DNA from: CAVTUU01 sp045804965
GTDB lineage: Bacteria > Chloroflexota > Chloroflexia > Thermomicrobiales > UBA6265
Reading direction: 5' to 3'
DNA: 64,000 nt
Assembly: GCA_045804965.1 (NCBI GenBank)
Contig: JBJMMD010000006.1
Location: 1 to 64,000, forward strand
The notes beneath the pieces were generated by a model. That model was not told where the DNA came from. It made no database searches and saw only the letters and a program-made list of their open reading frames with translations. Both the position numbers and the translations under genes were made by a program. Every line of letters begins with the position of its first letter. Position 1 is the first letter of the stretch. Of this stretch, positions 15,859 through 25,054 are shown piece after piece.

Positions 15859-16945
15859 GGGATGGTGTGGCGAAAATGAGTCGACCGGCGCCGGTTTGCA
15901 GGAGCCGGGTCACGGTCACACTTGTCTGCGTGCCGACAAGTGTTTTTCCGCCGTCGATAACCACCATCGTGCCATCGTCGAGGAAGCCGACGCCCTGGCC
16001 TGCCTCACGCCCCTCCTGGATGATCTTCAGTTTGAGCTCTTCGCCGGGAAGCACAGGTGGCCGCAACGCGCCCTGCAATTCATTCAGATTTAGCACCGGT
16101 ACGCCTTGCAATTGCGCAACCTTGTTCAAGTTGTAGTCGTTCGTGAGAATTTTTAGATTGCGCTTTTTCGCTAAGCGGACCAGCTTTGCGTCCACTTCTC
16201 GCTCTTCAGGCACTTGCTCATCAATGACAACCGGCGGAGGATCGAGCTCATGCTGGAGCCGGGACAGCGCGTCGAGACCGCGACGACCGCGGGCACGCCG
16301 GAGCGGGTCGTCCGAATCAGCGATGTGTTGGAGCTCGTCGACGACAAACCGCGGTACGATCAGTTGATAATCGAGAAATCCGGTGCGGGCGAGGTCGGTG
16401 ATTCGACCGTCGATCGCAACACTCGTATCGATCAACACGCCTTTGGGTTGGATCGGAGCCGGAGCGCTCGGGAGCTGAGGAGTGCTCGCAGGGAGCTGGG
16501 CGTTCGCCTTCGCCTGGAGCCGCGACTTGAGCAAAGGCGCGACAAGGTCTCGTTTGCGCAATACAGTGACGAACGTGGTGGACGCGCAAATGACCGCCGC
16601 TGTCAGCAGCGGCAGCACGCTGCCGGCGAGGCCAGGAAGGAATGACAGGGGGATCGCGAGCGCTGCCGACACGATCGCACCGAAAAAGAGACCGATCCCG
16701 ACGGCCGCGATATCGAGCGTTGAGGCGCGAGTGACGGTTTGCTTAAGATTGGCCAGCAACCTCGGCGTCAAGTGCGGTCCGAGCAGGTAGCCAATCGTCC
16801 CGATTGAAACGGCGACCGTGACGATGAACGCCCGGGGGCTATCGGGATTGCCGCTCACGAGTCTGAGCGCATTGCCGAATACGATGCCCGCGACGAGGCC
16901 CAATCCGAGTCCTAGCAAGCGCAGCATGAATCGAGCGTTCAACAT
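15845..16945 (-). CDS. PIN/TRAM domain membrane protein (YacL type)
   Basis: The N-terminal half carries about four membrane helices (for example GLGLGLVAGIVFGNAL, AAVGIGLFFGAIVSAALAI and LAGSVLPLLTAAVICASTTFVTVL). A cytoplasmic PIN nuclease-fold domain opens with GVLIDTSVAIDGRITDLA and has the later acidic residues (EREVDAKLVRLAKK, ILTNDYNLNKVAQ). A C-terminal TRAM domain (LKLKIIQEGREAGQGVGFLDDGTMVV) follows. This is the standard YacL/PilT-N layout, usually next to ispD as here. RNA binding or cleavage is inferred from the domains only. Confidence 0.93.
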   Translation of the reverse strand: MLNARFMLRLLGLGLGLVAGIVFGNALRLVSGNPDSPRAFIVTVAVSIGTIGYLLGPHLTPRLLANLKQTVTRASTLDIAAVGIGLFFGAIVSAALAIPLSFLPGLAGSVLPLLTAAVICASTTFVTVLRKRDLVAPLLKSRLQAKANAQLPASTPQLPSAPAPIQPKGVLIDTSVAIDGRITDLARTGFLDYQLIVPRFVVDELQHIADSDDPLRRARGRRGLDALSRLQHELDPPPVVIDEQVPEEREVDAKLVRLAKKRNLKILTNDYNLNKVAQLQGVPVLNLNELQGALRPPVLPGEELKLKIIQEGREAGQGVGFLDDGTMVVIDGGKTLVGTQTSVTVTRLLQTGAGRLIFATPSHAAT

Positions 16946-17086
16946 GATTCACAGCCATCAAGCAGACGCAAACGCCTCAAGCCGCCGATTCGAGGCGGCG
17001 AGACGTCGCGGTATCGGCGACAGGCGGGGCAACTTCAATCCTTGCCGCGAGTGTAGCACGGAAAAGGTACGGTTCTGTGGGGGTTG

Positions 17087-17950
17087 TCAGCGTCCAGCCG
17101 CTGCCTTTAAGCGTTCGATTGCCTCAATCGGGACAAATGGGCCACCCAAGTCCCGGCCCTCACGCACGCCGGGACCGTGGTAATCGCTCCCGCCGGTGGC
17201 AATCAAATCCCATCGCTCGGCGACCATGCGCAGAGCTTGGCGCTGTTCGGGCGTGTACTCGCCGTAGAAGACTTCGAGACCGCGCAGACCGAGCGGGACG
17301 AACTCGGCCAGCGTTTCCTCGACGGCTTTCGTTGACAACGGGTGAGCGAGCACAGCAACGCCGCCACTGCGGGTGATGACGTCGATCGCTTCTTTAGGCT
17401 CGATTTTTTTTCTTGGCACATACGCTGGCCGGCCCGCGGAGATGTGCCTGTCGAAAGCATCCGCGATGTCGGTTGCATACCCCTTCTCGACAAGCGCGCG
17501 CGCGACATGAGGACGACCAATCGTGCCTGGCCCAGCGATCTCATGGACGCGTTCGAGATCAATGCCGAGACCGAGCCCGCGGAGTTTGTCGATAATCTGC
17601 TTGATGCGGACAGGGCGCAAGCTGGCATAGTCTTCCAGGTCGCGGAGGAGTTGCTCGTCTTGGTAGTCGACAAAGTATCCGAGAATGTGTGCTTCACGGC
17701 CGTTTCGCTCGGAACTGAGCTCTGTGCCTGGTATGACCGAGAGTCCTGTTCCCACAGCCGCTAGCAATGCATCTGGCAAACCGGCCACCGTGTCGTGGTC
17801 GGTGATGCCGAGAAACGACAGCCCCCGCCGATTGGCTTCTCGGACCAACTCGGCGGGGGTCAGCGTCCCATCTGAACAAATACTATGAGTATGGAGATCG
17901 ACGAGACCTCGCTCTTGTGATACCGAGGACGAACTCTGGTCCGTCGACAA
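17087..17950 (-). CDS. PHP domain phosphoesterase
   Basis: Metal-dependent phosphatase of the polymerase-and-histidinol-phosphatase fold, close to RNase AM/YciV types. Motif I is VDLHTHSICSDGTLTP, followed by LGITDHDTVAGLPDAL, IPGTELSSE, GRPHVARALVEKGY, VAVLAHPLS and the final GGSDYHGP: all four metal-binding motifs are present. The frame is open back to 18031, but that overlaps SpoVS by 79 bases and reads as shifted SpoVS sequence. A TTG at 17950, just after the SpoVS stop, is the likelier start (288 aa). Substrate may be 3'-phosphoadenosine phosphate or short RNA ends; not decidable here. Confidence 0.9.
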   Translation of the reverse strand: MSTDQSSSSVSQERGLVDLHTHSICSDGTLTPAELVREANRRGLSFLGITDHDTVAGLPDALLAAVGTGLSVIPGTELSSERNGREAHILGYFVDYQDEQLLRDLEDYASLRPVRIKQIIDKLRGLGLGIDLERVHEIAGPGTIGRPHVARALVEKGYATDIADAFDRHISAGRPAYVPRKKIEPKEAIDVITRSGGVAVLAHPLSTKAVEETLAEFVPLGLRGLEVFYGEYTPEQRQALRMVAERWDLIATGGSDYHGPGVREGRDLGGPFVPIEAIERLKAAAGR

Positions 17951-17952
17951 GG

Positions 17953-18486
17953 CTATCGGGGCTCGACGACGAGGCGAATTGCGGTGCGATCCTCGTTGTC
18001 GATAGTCACATCGATAAATGCCGGCAAGCAAATTGCCTCGATGCCAGTTTCATGTAAGTAATCGCGAGCGATGGCAACGGCCTTTACCGCCTGGTTGGTT
18101 GCGCCCGCGCCAATAGCTTGCACTTCAGCCCGGCCAGACTCGCGAACGACCCCGGCAATTGCACCCGCAACTGCGCTTGGGCGAGAACGAGCCGACACTT
18201 TTAGAATTTCGCCACCCTGGCCGCCGTTTTGATTGCCGATTTGGTCGCCGATCGCCGTGAATTCGTCTTCGGCATAGTGGTTGTTTTCCTCAACCGGCGC
18301 AACATCCCAGGTCTGAACGTCGGTGGTTACCGGCTGTTCATCGGCAGGAAGCGCCTCGGCCGCGGTAACATCTGCTTCCTGCCTATCTTCCGGTTCCTGG
18401 TATTCCTCCGCATCGGGCGGAAAGTGAGAACCGGTGGGATCGATCTTGATGTCACGCAGGTCAAGCTTGCTAAAGAACCGATTCAT
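17953..18486 (-). CDS. SpoVS domain protein with acidic N-terminal extension
   Basis: The C-terminal 85 residues are a complete stage V sporulation protein S domain (EILKVSARSRPSAVAGAIAG, VQAIGAGATNQAVKAVAIAR, ICLPAFIDVTIDNEDRTAIR), a small Alba-like fold. Unlike Bacillus SpoVS (about 86 aa) it has a 90-residue acidic, low-complexity head rich in Glu, Asp and Pro. It overlaps ymdB by four bases (ATGA). The order rny-ymdB-spoVS equals that in Bacilli, and nothing else in this window relates to sporulation, so a role in RNA or DNA binding together with RNase Y is the better guess. Confidence 0.92.
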   Translation of the reverse strand: MNRFFSKLDLRDIKIDPTGSHFPPDAEEYQEPEDRQEADVTAAEALPADEQPVTTDVQTWDVAPVEENNHYAEDEFTAIGDQIGNQNGGQGGEILKVSARSRPSAVAGAIAGVVRESGRAEVQAIGAGATNQAVKAVAIARDYLHETGIEAICLPAFIDVTIDNEDRTAIRLVVEPR

Positions 18487-19385
18487 TCGAGAGAACCCCC
18501 TTGTGAGCGCGCCCGTCCTTCGTGTGCGCTCGGATCGAGACGGTCTACTCGACGTATTGCACGGCAGGTGCCAAGCATCGCGTCGAGTTCGATAAATACC
18601 GCGTTAAAGGTGACCGGCCCGTCGCCTACGACGGTTCGGCCGGGCCGCTGAGTGAGAAACCGGCGCAATGTCGGCTCGACTGCGGCGCCGATGATGGAAT
18701 CGCGTGGCCCAACCATTCCGAGATCAGTTACATAGCCAGTCTCCCCTGGTAAGACGCGAGTATCCGCCGTCGGCACATGCGTATGCGTGCCAAACACGGC
18801 TGCCACACGACCGGCCAAGTACCAGCCCATTGCGATTTTTTCTGATGTGGCTTCAGCATGAAAGTCTACGACAACTAACGGTCGCTGGGCCGCCCCGGCG
18901 CTATCTGACAGCAAGAACGTTTCGATCGCGCGGAACGGATCGTCAAGCGGATTCATGAAAATGCGCCCGAGCAAGTTCACGACGGTGAGATCGTGCCCCC
19001 GAACTCGAGCTTGGGCAGCACCGCGGCCCGGCACGTCAGATGGGAAGTTCAATGGTCGGATCACGCGCAAATCATCGTCGGCGAGCACCTGGTCAATGTC
19101 TGGTTGCGCCCAAACGTGGTTGCCAGTGGTAATGATGTCGGCGCCGGCGTCGCGCAGCTCGCGGGCGGTGCGAATGGTAATCCCGCGCCCGCCCGCGCTG
19201 TTTTCGCCGTTGACGATGACGAGGTCGGCGTTGAGCTCCGCCCGCAACCCTGGCAAGATCCGTTTGAACGCGCGCCGGCCAGGAGACCCGTAGACATCGC
19301 CCACCGCCAGCACGTTGATCGTTTCGTCGTGATTGTTCTGGCCGGAACCGTTGCTGATCGCCGAACCGTCGGTGCTACCGTGCAT
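18483..19385 (-). CDS. ymdB: YmdB-type metallophosphoesterase (cyclic nucleotide phosphodiesterase family)
   Basis: Belongs to the family of B. subtilis YmdB, a phosphodiesterase influencing motility and biofilm decisions. Dinuclear-metal motifs appear in order: AVGDVYGSPGRRA, VNGENSAGGRGIT, ITTGNHVW, VDFHAEATSEKIA and FGTHTHVPTADTRVLP. The start at 19385 lies inside the last codons of rny (11-base overlap), indicating coupling. A short Ser/Gly/Asn-rich N-terminal tail precedes the domain. The symbol follows the B. subtilis orthologue. Confidence 0.93.
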   Translation of the reverse strand: MHGSTDGSAISNGSGQNNHDETINVLAVGDVYGSPGRRAFKRILPGLRAELNADLVIVNGENSAGGRGITIRTARELRDAGADIITTGNHVWAQPDIDQVLADDDLRVIRPLNFPSDVPGRGAAQARVRGHDLTVVNLLGRIFMNPLDDPFRAIETFLLSDSAGAAQRPLVVVDFHAEATSEKIAMGWYLAGRVAAVFGTHTHVPTADTRVLPGETGYVTDLGMVGPRDSIIGAAVEPTLRRFLTQRPGRTVVGDGPVTFNAVFIELDAMLGTCRAIRRVDRLDPSAHEGRARSQGGSLE

Positions 19386-20940
19386 AATCGACTGCGCGAG
19401 TCTCCCGAATGACTGTGACTTTGATTTGACCTGGATATTCGAGCGTTTCCTCGATCTTCTTCACCACGTCGCGCGCGAGCCGAGTTGCCCCGAGATCGTC
19501 GAGCGAGGTAGGCGAGACCAAGATCCGCACCTCACGCCCGGCCTGGATCGCAAAGGATTTCTCCACCCCGTCGAACGAGTTAGCAACGCCTTCAAGCGCC
19601 TCGAGGCGCTTGATGTACGTTTCGACCATTTCACGGCGGGCGCCAGGGCGCGCGCCGCTAATCGCATCGGACGTGGCAACGATAAACGCCTCGACCGTTG
19701 CCGGTTCTTCTTCACCGTGGTGAGCGGCGATGGCATGCACGATCTTGGCCGATCGTCCGAGCCGTTTTGCGATTTCACCGCCGATCAGGGCATGCGGACC
19801 TTCGACTTCGTGATCGACGGCCTTGCCGATATCGTGCAGCAAGCCAGCGGTCTTGCACACATTGACGTCGGCGCCAAGCTCAGCCGCGAGGGCCGCAGCG
19901 ATCTGCGAGACTTCCAGCGAGTGATGAAGCACGTTCTGGCCATAACTCGTGCGGTACTTCAGTCGGCCAAGCAACTTGATCAGGTCAGGGTGAAGTCCGA
20001 CGACATTCGCTTCATACGCGACGCGTTCGCCCTCTTCCCGCATAGTCTGATCGAGCTCGAGCCGAACCTTGGCAACCACTTCCTCGATACGGGCAGGATG
20101 AATCCGCCCGTCCTGAAGGAGTTTCTGGAGTGAACGACGGGCGACTTCGCGCCGCACGGGATCGAACCCAGAAACCGTGATGACTTCAGGAGTGTCATCG
20201 ACGATGAGGTCGACGCCGGTAGCCTGTTCGAGGGCACGAATGTTCCGGCCCTCTCGGCCGATGATGCGGCCCTTCATTTCGTCGCTCGGCAGCGGCACAA
20301 CGGAGATGGTCGATTCCGCAACGTAGTCAGTTGCAATGCGCTGAATGGTGGTCGCGAGAATCTTGCGCGAGCGCTTGTCGGCTTCCTCATTCAATTCGTT
20401 TTCAATTTCGTGTAGTCGTCGCGCTGCCAACGCTCGTGCCTCGATTTCGACCTCTTGCACAAGCTGCTGCTTCGCCTCGTCAGCGCTCAGGCCGGCGATA
20501 CGTTCAAGTTCCTCCAAGTGTCGGCCGCGCGCTGCTTCCAGCTCCTTCTGCTGCCGGTTCTTTTCTTGCACCCACGCGTCGAAAGTCTGCTGATCGGCAA
20601 GTTCTTTCTGTTTCAGCGCCAGTTCACGTTGCTCAACCGCCGCAGACTTCCGATCGATGTTCTCCTCTTTCTGCTCGATCCGTCGCTCGATACGATCGAT
20701 TTCGCTCCGTCGCCGGGTAAGTTCGCGATCCAATTCGGCACGGACTCGAATCGATTCGTCCTTGGCTGCAATCGCGGCGTCTCGCCTTTTTGTCTCCGCC
20801 TCCTCCAGAATCTTGTCGGCCTCGTCTTGCGCTTGTCGGACGCGTGAGTTAGCTCGCTTGTCAAGGTAGAAGTAGGTCGAAAAGAAGGTGAGTCCGCCGG
20901 CAAGCAGCGCGGTCAGGACGATGAAAATGACGGTGTCCAT
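19375..20940 (-). CDS. rny: Ribonuclease Y
   Basis: Membrane-bound endoribonuclease that starts mRNA decay. Layout: N-terminal membrane helix (IFIVLTALLAGGLTFFSTYFYL, residues about 4-25), a long charged coiled coil to about residue 200, a KH domain (MKGRIIGREGRNIRALEQATGVDLIVDD), then an HD domain with NVLHHSLEV and TAGLLHDIGKAVDHE, and the C-terminal block with RPGARREMVETYIKRL. At 521 aa the length is exactly typical. It heads the minus-strand run rny-ymdB-spoVS-PHP. Confidence 0.98.
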   Translation of the reverse strand: MDTVIFIVLTALLAGGLTFFSTYFYLDKRANSRVRQAQDEADKILEEAETKRRDAAIAAKDESIRVRAELDRELTRRRSEIDRIERRIEQKEENIDRKSAAVEQRELALKQKELADQQTFDAWVQEKNRQQKELEAARGRHLEELERIAGLSADEAKQQLVQEVEIEARALAARRLHEIENELNEEADKRSRKILATTIQRIATDYVAESTISVVPLPSDEMKGRIIGREGRNIRALEQATGVDLIVDDTPEVITVSGFDPVRREVARRSLQKLLQDGRIHPARIEEVVAKVRLELDQTMREEGERVAYEANVVGLHPDLIKLLGRLKYRTSYGQNVLHHSLEVSQIAAALAAELGADVNVCKTAGLLHDIGKAVDHEVEGPHALIGGEIAKRLGRSAKIVHAIAAHHGEEEPATVEAFIVATSDAISGARPGARREMVETYIKRLEALEGVANSFDGVEKSFAIQAGREVRILVSPTSLDDLGATRLARDVVKKIEETLEYPGQIKVTVIRETRAVDYAR

Positions 20941-21222
20941 GAACGCCGCTCCTCGTTATGATGAATCCCCGAAGGGAGGTTCGATTGTTAAGGTGAACGG
21001 CGGTTGGCACGCTCTAGGCCCCGGCAACGACGCCGTAGACGGCGAAGGCGTACCTCGCGCGTTTGTCCCTTTGAATCAAGGATAATAGTTGGCCAGAAGA
21101 AAGACCGTCAAGCAACAGCCGCGTTTACCGCTGGCGATGAAACGTGCCCAAAGCGGTGTACGGTCGAAAAGTCCGACCGCTAAAACTTATCTGGGCACGG
21201 AAATTTCTGATGGTTTCCGCGA

Positions 21223-22398
21223 ATGCCGAACGCCATGCTCGCGGGTGCGTCGTTGCTCGCGACAACAAGGGATTTGCCATTGCGCCTCGCCCTCGTACAC
21301 GACTATTTGACCCAATATGGTGGCGCCGAACGCGTGCTTGAGCAACTCAAACGCTTGTATCCCGACGCGCCCGTTTTTACGTCGTTTGTCGACTACAACG
21401 CCTTGCCTACGAGCTTCTACGGATGGGAAATCCACGCGACACCGGTCGACCGGTTGCCGGGCGTTGTCCGCTTCCATCGGGCGTTGTTGCCAACGTATCC
21501 GGCGATTTTTCGCGGCTATCGGAGTGCTCTCAGCGGGTACGACATTGTCCTCGCTGATTCGAGCGCCTGGGCGCATCATGCGGCTGGACCAGGTCACGGC
21601 GGGCATATTTGTTACTGCCATAGCCCTGCGCGATTTCTCTACGGAGATCAGCACTACCTTGGTCCCGCACGGCTCTCCGGAGCGAGCAAAGCTATCTTGC
21701 CGGGCGTATTGCGCGGATTACGAGCGCTCGATCAACGTGCCGCGTCGCACGTCGATTGCTTTGTGGCCAATTCAACGACGGTGGCGGACCGCATCGCATC
21801 CGCATACAAACGATCGGCACGAGTGATTTATCCGCCCGTCGATGTCGACCGTTTTGCGCTCGGTGGAGCGCACGTGCCGCCGGAACCCTGGCATCTGGTT
21901 GTCTCCCGGGTGGTGCCGCACAAACGGGTCGATCTCGCGGTGGACGCCTGTACACGGCAAGGCATTCCGCTGAAGGTGATTGGCGATGGGCGCGCACTCG
22001 GCGAATTGCGACGAACAGCTGGTCCGTCCGTCGAGTTCCTCGGATGGCAAACGGATGATGTGGTGGTTGCGCATGTTCAGCGCTGTCAAACGCTCATCCT
22101 GCCCGCGGTTGAGGATTTCGGGATGACCGCGGTCGAAGCGCAGGCTGCTGGGAGGCCGGTTATCGCTTTTGCGGGAGGCGGCGCCCTAGAAACGGTCGTG
22201 GATGACGAGACCGGCGTTTTCTTTGCTGATCAGACTGTGGACTCGTTGCTGGCGGCGATTCAGCGGGCAAGCGAGATTCCGTGGAATCCGGCAAATGCGG
22301 TTAAGAGGGCGGCCCGCTACAACGCCGACCGCTTTCGCCAGGAGATCGCCGACGTTGTGGCAGAGGTCTTCGACGCAAAGCAAAGATCGATGATGTAG
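21223..22398 (+). CDS. Family 4 (group 1) glycosyltransferase
   Basis: A GT-B fold retaining sugar transferase for an envelope glycan or glycolipid. The N-terminal domain has LALVHDYLTQYGGAERVLEQL; the C-terminal domain has VIYPPVDVDRF, LVVSRVVPHKRVDLAVDAC, and the donor-binding ILPAVEDFGMTAVEAQAAGRPVIAF with its E-x7-E pair. ATG codons at 21223 and 21235 are both possible. It is convergent with the neighbouring GT2 gene, so the two are not co-transcribed. The sugar and acceptor are unknown. Confidence 0.88.
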   Translation: MPNAMLAGASLLATTRDLPLRLALVHDYLTQYGGAERVLEQLKRLYPDAPVFTSFVDYNALPTSFYGWEIHATPVDRLPGVVRFHRALLPTYPAIFRGYRSALSGYDIVLADSSAWAHHAAGPGHGGHICYCHSPARFLYGDQHYLGPARLSGASKAILPGVLRGLRALDQRAASHVDCFVANSTTVADRIASAYKRSARVIYPPVDVDRFALGGAHVPPEPWHLVVSRVVPHKRVDLAVDACTRQGIPLKVIGDGRALGELRRTAGPSVEFLGWQTDDVVVAHVQRCQTLILPAVEDFGMTAVEAQAAGRPVIAFAGGGALETVVDDETGVFFADQTVDSLLAAIQRASEIPWNPANAVKRAARYNADRFRQEIADVVAEVFDAKQRSMM

Positions 22399-22408
22399 CG
22401 CTGGCGAC

Positions 22409-23155
22409 TCAATTCCGAGCACTCAAATCCTGAAATCGCAATTTCCAGACGAGAAGCATGGCTTCCAAAATGATCATGCGCGAGAGCTTCGATGTTCCTG
22501 CGAAGCGATCGACAAACGAGATCGGCTCTTCGACGACGCAAAAACCGGACTTCAGCGTGCGATAGGTGGTTTCAATCTGAAAAACATAACCGTCGGATTG
22601 GACGGCTTCGAGATCAAGCGCTTCCAGCGCCGCCCTCTTGTAGACTTTAAATCCTCCTGTGAGGTCGGCAATCGGCACACCCAATACGAGCCGCGCATAC
22701 GTTCCGCCCAGGCGACTCAGCAGCTTGCGATGAAAAGGCCAGCCGTGCGTGCTGCCGCCTGGGACGTATCGAGAGCCGAGTGCAAGGTCGGCGGCCAACG
22801 CGCGATCAACGAGCCTGGGTAAATCCGCGGGATTATGCGAGTGGTCAGCGTCCATTGTGGCCACGAAAGCGGCGTTCGATTTCAATGCTTCGGCGAAACC
22901 GGCCACATAGGCGGGTCCGATGCCCAGCTTTTTCGCGCGGTGCAACACGTTCACCCTGCCCGGAAAGCGTGAAGCGAGTTGATCGGCGAGAGTGCCGGTT
23001 CCGTCGGGCGAGTTATCGTCGACCACGATGACGCGCACGTCCGGTCCGAGCGCGAGCACATCGGTGACCAACGAGGCGAGGTTTTCGCGCTCGTTATAGG
23101 TAGGGATAATCACTGTCGCGCGTTGGGCTATTGCGGGCGAGGCGGAGAGGGTCAT
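22409..23155 (-). CDS. Polyprenyl-phosphate mannosyltransferase-like GT2 protein
   Basis: Family 2 glycosyltransferase of the dolichyl/polyprenyl-phosphate mannose synthase type. Visible are VIIPTYNERENLASLV, VIVVDDNSPDGTG, the D-x-D-like ATMDADHSHNPADLP, and the distinctive DLTGGFKVYKRAALEAL and GYVFQIETTYR. At 248 aa it has the catalytic domain without added membrane helices, like the actinobacterial Ppm1 catalytic part. It would charge a lipid-phosphate carrier at the membrane for later mannosylation. It lies just downstream of the response regulator on the same strand. Confidence 0.85.
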   Translation of the reverse strand: MTLSASPAIAQRATVIIPTYNERENLASLVTDVLALGPDVRVIVVDDNSPDGTGTLADQLASRFPGRVNVLHRAKKLGIGPAYVAGFAEALKSNAAFVATMDADHSHNPADLPRLVDRALAADLALGSRYVPGGSTHGWPFHRKLLSRLGGTYARLVLGVPIADLTGGFKVYKRAALEALDLEAVQSDGYVFQIETTYRTLKSGFCVVEEPISFVDRFAGTSKLSRMIILEAMLLVWKLRFQDLSARN

Positions 23156-23194
23156 CCGGACGGAGTTGGCAAAAGATAAGTCTGGATCAAGGCG

Positions 23195-23578
23195 CTAGAC
23201 GCCTTCCGTTCGTCGCCTTGAGAGCAAGAAATTCACTTGAGCCAGTAATGCATCGATATCAAACGGCTTCGACAGCACCGCGTCCGCGTCATTCAACTCC
23301 TCGGATTGCGAGCGAATGGTACGTCCCGCCGACATCGCGACGATGGGAATGCCGGTGGTTTCCGGATCATTCTTCAGACGACGAATCGCTGTCCCGCCGT
23401 CCACACCGGGAAGCATCACGTCCATGAGGATGAGATCCGGATTCCAATCGCGCGCAAGCAACAGCCCCTGGGCGCCATCGCGGGCGATCGCCACGGTGTA
23501 GCCTTCGCCGACGAGAACGACCTCAATCAGGTCGGCCACCGCTTGCTCATCGTCGACGACCAGGATGCGAGGAGGCAA
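23195..23578 (-). CDS. Single-domain response regulator (CheY-like)
   Basis: A lone receiver domain of 127 aa. The acidic pair is in VVDDEQ (Asp 9-10), the phospho-acceptor is Asp 53 in LILMDVMLP, the switch Ser 83 in AMSAG and the Lys 104 in LSKPF. No output domain follows, so it acts through partners or as a phosphate sink. The start is a TTG with GGAG seven bases before it. No kinase is adjacent. A TACAAT on the minus strand at 23632-23637 may be its -10 box. Confidence 0.9.
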   Translation of the reverse strand: MPPRILVVDDEQAVADLIEVVLVGEGYTVAIARDGAQGLLLARDWNPDLILMDVMLPGVDGGTAIRRLKNDPETTGIPIVAMSAGRTIRSQSEELNDADAVLSKPFDIDALLAQVNFLLSRRRTEGV

Positions 23579-23664
23579 TCAATAACTCCGCGTACTCTCG
23601 GGTCACCCCGGCCGCCGTTTCGATCTTGTGCATTGTACGCTAGACGTGAGCTTTTTTGATTTTA

Positions 23665-25023
23665 TCAGATGGACGTGCTTTCAGCAGGCAATTCATCGTG
23701 TGCGATCTTGGCACCAAGTTGGCGGAGTTTGCCGACCAGATCATCATAGCCGCGGTCGATGTGATAGATGTCGGAAATCGATGTTTCGCCGTCGGCAACG
23801 AGTCCGGCGAGAACCATGCCCGCACCGGCGCGAATGTCCAATGCGCGCACAGCCGCGCCGTGAAGGCGCGTTGGACCCTGGATTTCAGCGCGCGTGCCAT
23901 AACGATTGGGCGCAAAGTGTTCGACCCAAATATTGGCGCCCATGAGATTGAGTTGATCGGTATAGCGAAGACGGTCCTCGAAGACGCGTTCGTGGATCTT
24001 GGAGAGTCCAGTCGCTTGAGTCATCAAGACGGCAAAGGCGGCTTGGAGATCGGTGGGGAAGCCCGGAAAGGGCAAGGTCTGAATCTCGACTGCTTGCAGA
24101 CCATCGCCTGGTCGAATCAGCATCGACTCTTCGTGCGTCCAAACTTCGGCTCCCGCCTCGCGCAGTTTAGCCGTGAGGGGAAGCATGTCTGGTTCGCGGA
24201 CGCGATGTAACGTCACCTCACCGCCCGTGATGACCGCGCCGATTGCATAGGTGCCGGCCTCCAAGCGATCAGGCAGAATGGTTTCCGAGACGCCGTGAAG
24301 CCTGTCAACACCTTCGACGACGATTGTGGGCGAGCCGAGCCCGGAAATGCGCGCGCCCATGCGATTCAGCATGTTACCGAGGGCGACAATTTCAGGCTCG
24401 CAGGCGGCGTTGACGATCGTGGTCCGGCCGTCGGCCAACGAGGCCGCCATCAACAGGTTTTCGGTACCGGTGTGACTTGGATAGTCCATGTAGATGCGGG
24501 CGCCGCGAAGTGCGTTCGTCCGCGCGCGCACTTGCTGCTCGGTGAACTCGATCTGCGCACCCATATGTTTGAAACCGCGCACGTCGACGTCGACTGGACG
24601 GGCGCCGAGCTGGCAGCCTCCCGGTGTCGAGGCCTCGACTTCTCCGATACGCGCCAAAAGCGGACCCGCGACGAGGAACGACGCGCGCATTTTGCCGACA
24701 AGATCGGGAGGCGCGGACGTGCTTATGATCTTGGCGGCGCGGACGGTGATCCGATGCCGCGCGGTGTCAATGTCGACTGTTGCACCGAGGGCGCGCAGGA
24801 GCGCGGCCATGGTCACGATATCGGCGAGCTCGGGCACGCCGTTGATGACGCATTCCTCGGAGGTCAAAAGGGTCGCGGCGAGAATTGGCAACGCCGCGTT
24901 CTTCGCTCCTCCGATTGTCACCTCGCCACGGAGTGGTACGCCGCCTTCAATCGTCAGCGTGCGCCGCGGGGATGGTTCGGATGCGAGGGGGGAAGTAGGG
25001 GACGTGCTTGTAGCTGTCGCCAT
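23665..25023 (-). CDS. murA: UDP-N-acetylglucosamine 1-carboxyvinyltransferase
   Basis: First committed step of peptidoglycan synthesis: transfers enolpyruvate to UDP-GlcNAc. LRGEVTIGGAKNAALPILAATLL is visible in part near the N-terminus (substrate Lys and Asn), and the catalytic Cys is in STPGGCQLGARPVDVD (Cys 137 of the chosen protein), so the enzyme should be fosfomycin-sensitive in principle. I use ATG 25021-25023, which gives 452 aa with a Ser/Thr/Pro-rich leader of about 20 residues; the frame extends to 25074. A REP-like palindrome cluster separates it from atpC. Confidence 0.96.
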   Translation of the reverse strand: MATATSTSPTSPLASEPSPRRTLTIEGGVPLRGEVTIGGAKNAALPILAATLLTSEECVINGVPELADIVTMAALLRALGATVDIDTARHRITVRAAKIISTSAPPDLVGKMRASFLVAGPLLARIGEVEASTPGGCQLGARPVDVDVRGFKHMGAQIEFTEQQVRARTNALRGARIYMDYPSHTGTENLLMAASLADGRTTIVNAACEPEIVALGNMLNRMGARISGLGSPTIVVEGVDRLHGVSETILPDRLEAGTYAIGAVITGGEVTLHRVREPDMLPLTAKLREAGAEVWTHEESMLIRPGDGLQAVEIQTLPFPGFPTDLQAAFAVLMTQATGLSKIHERVFEDRLRYTDQLNLMGANIWVEHFAPNRYGTRAEIQGPTRLHGAAVRALDIRAGAGMVLAGLVADGETSISDIYHIDRGYDDLVGKLRQLGAKIAHDELPAESTSI

Positions 25024-25054
25024 AGGATCTCGAACCTCATCGCCAACGCTGATG

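Noticed and set aside
17951..18031. N-terminal extension of the PHP gene
   Set aside because: It is SpoVS sequence in a shifted frame; a TTG just after the SpoVS stop is a better start.
21089..21341. Short plus-strand frames before the GT4 gene
   Set aside because: No ribosome site and no family-like sequence; they overlap the GT4 start in another frame.
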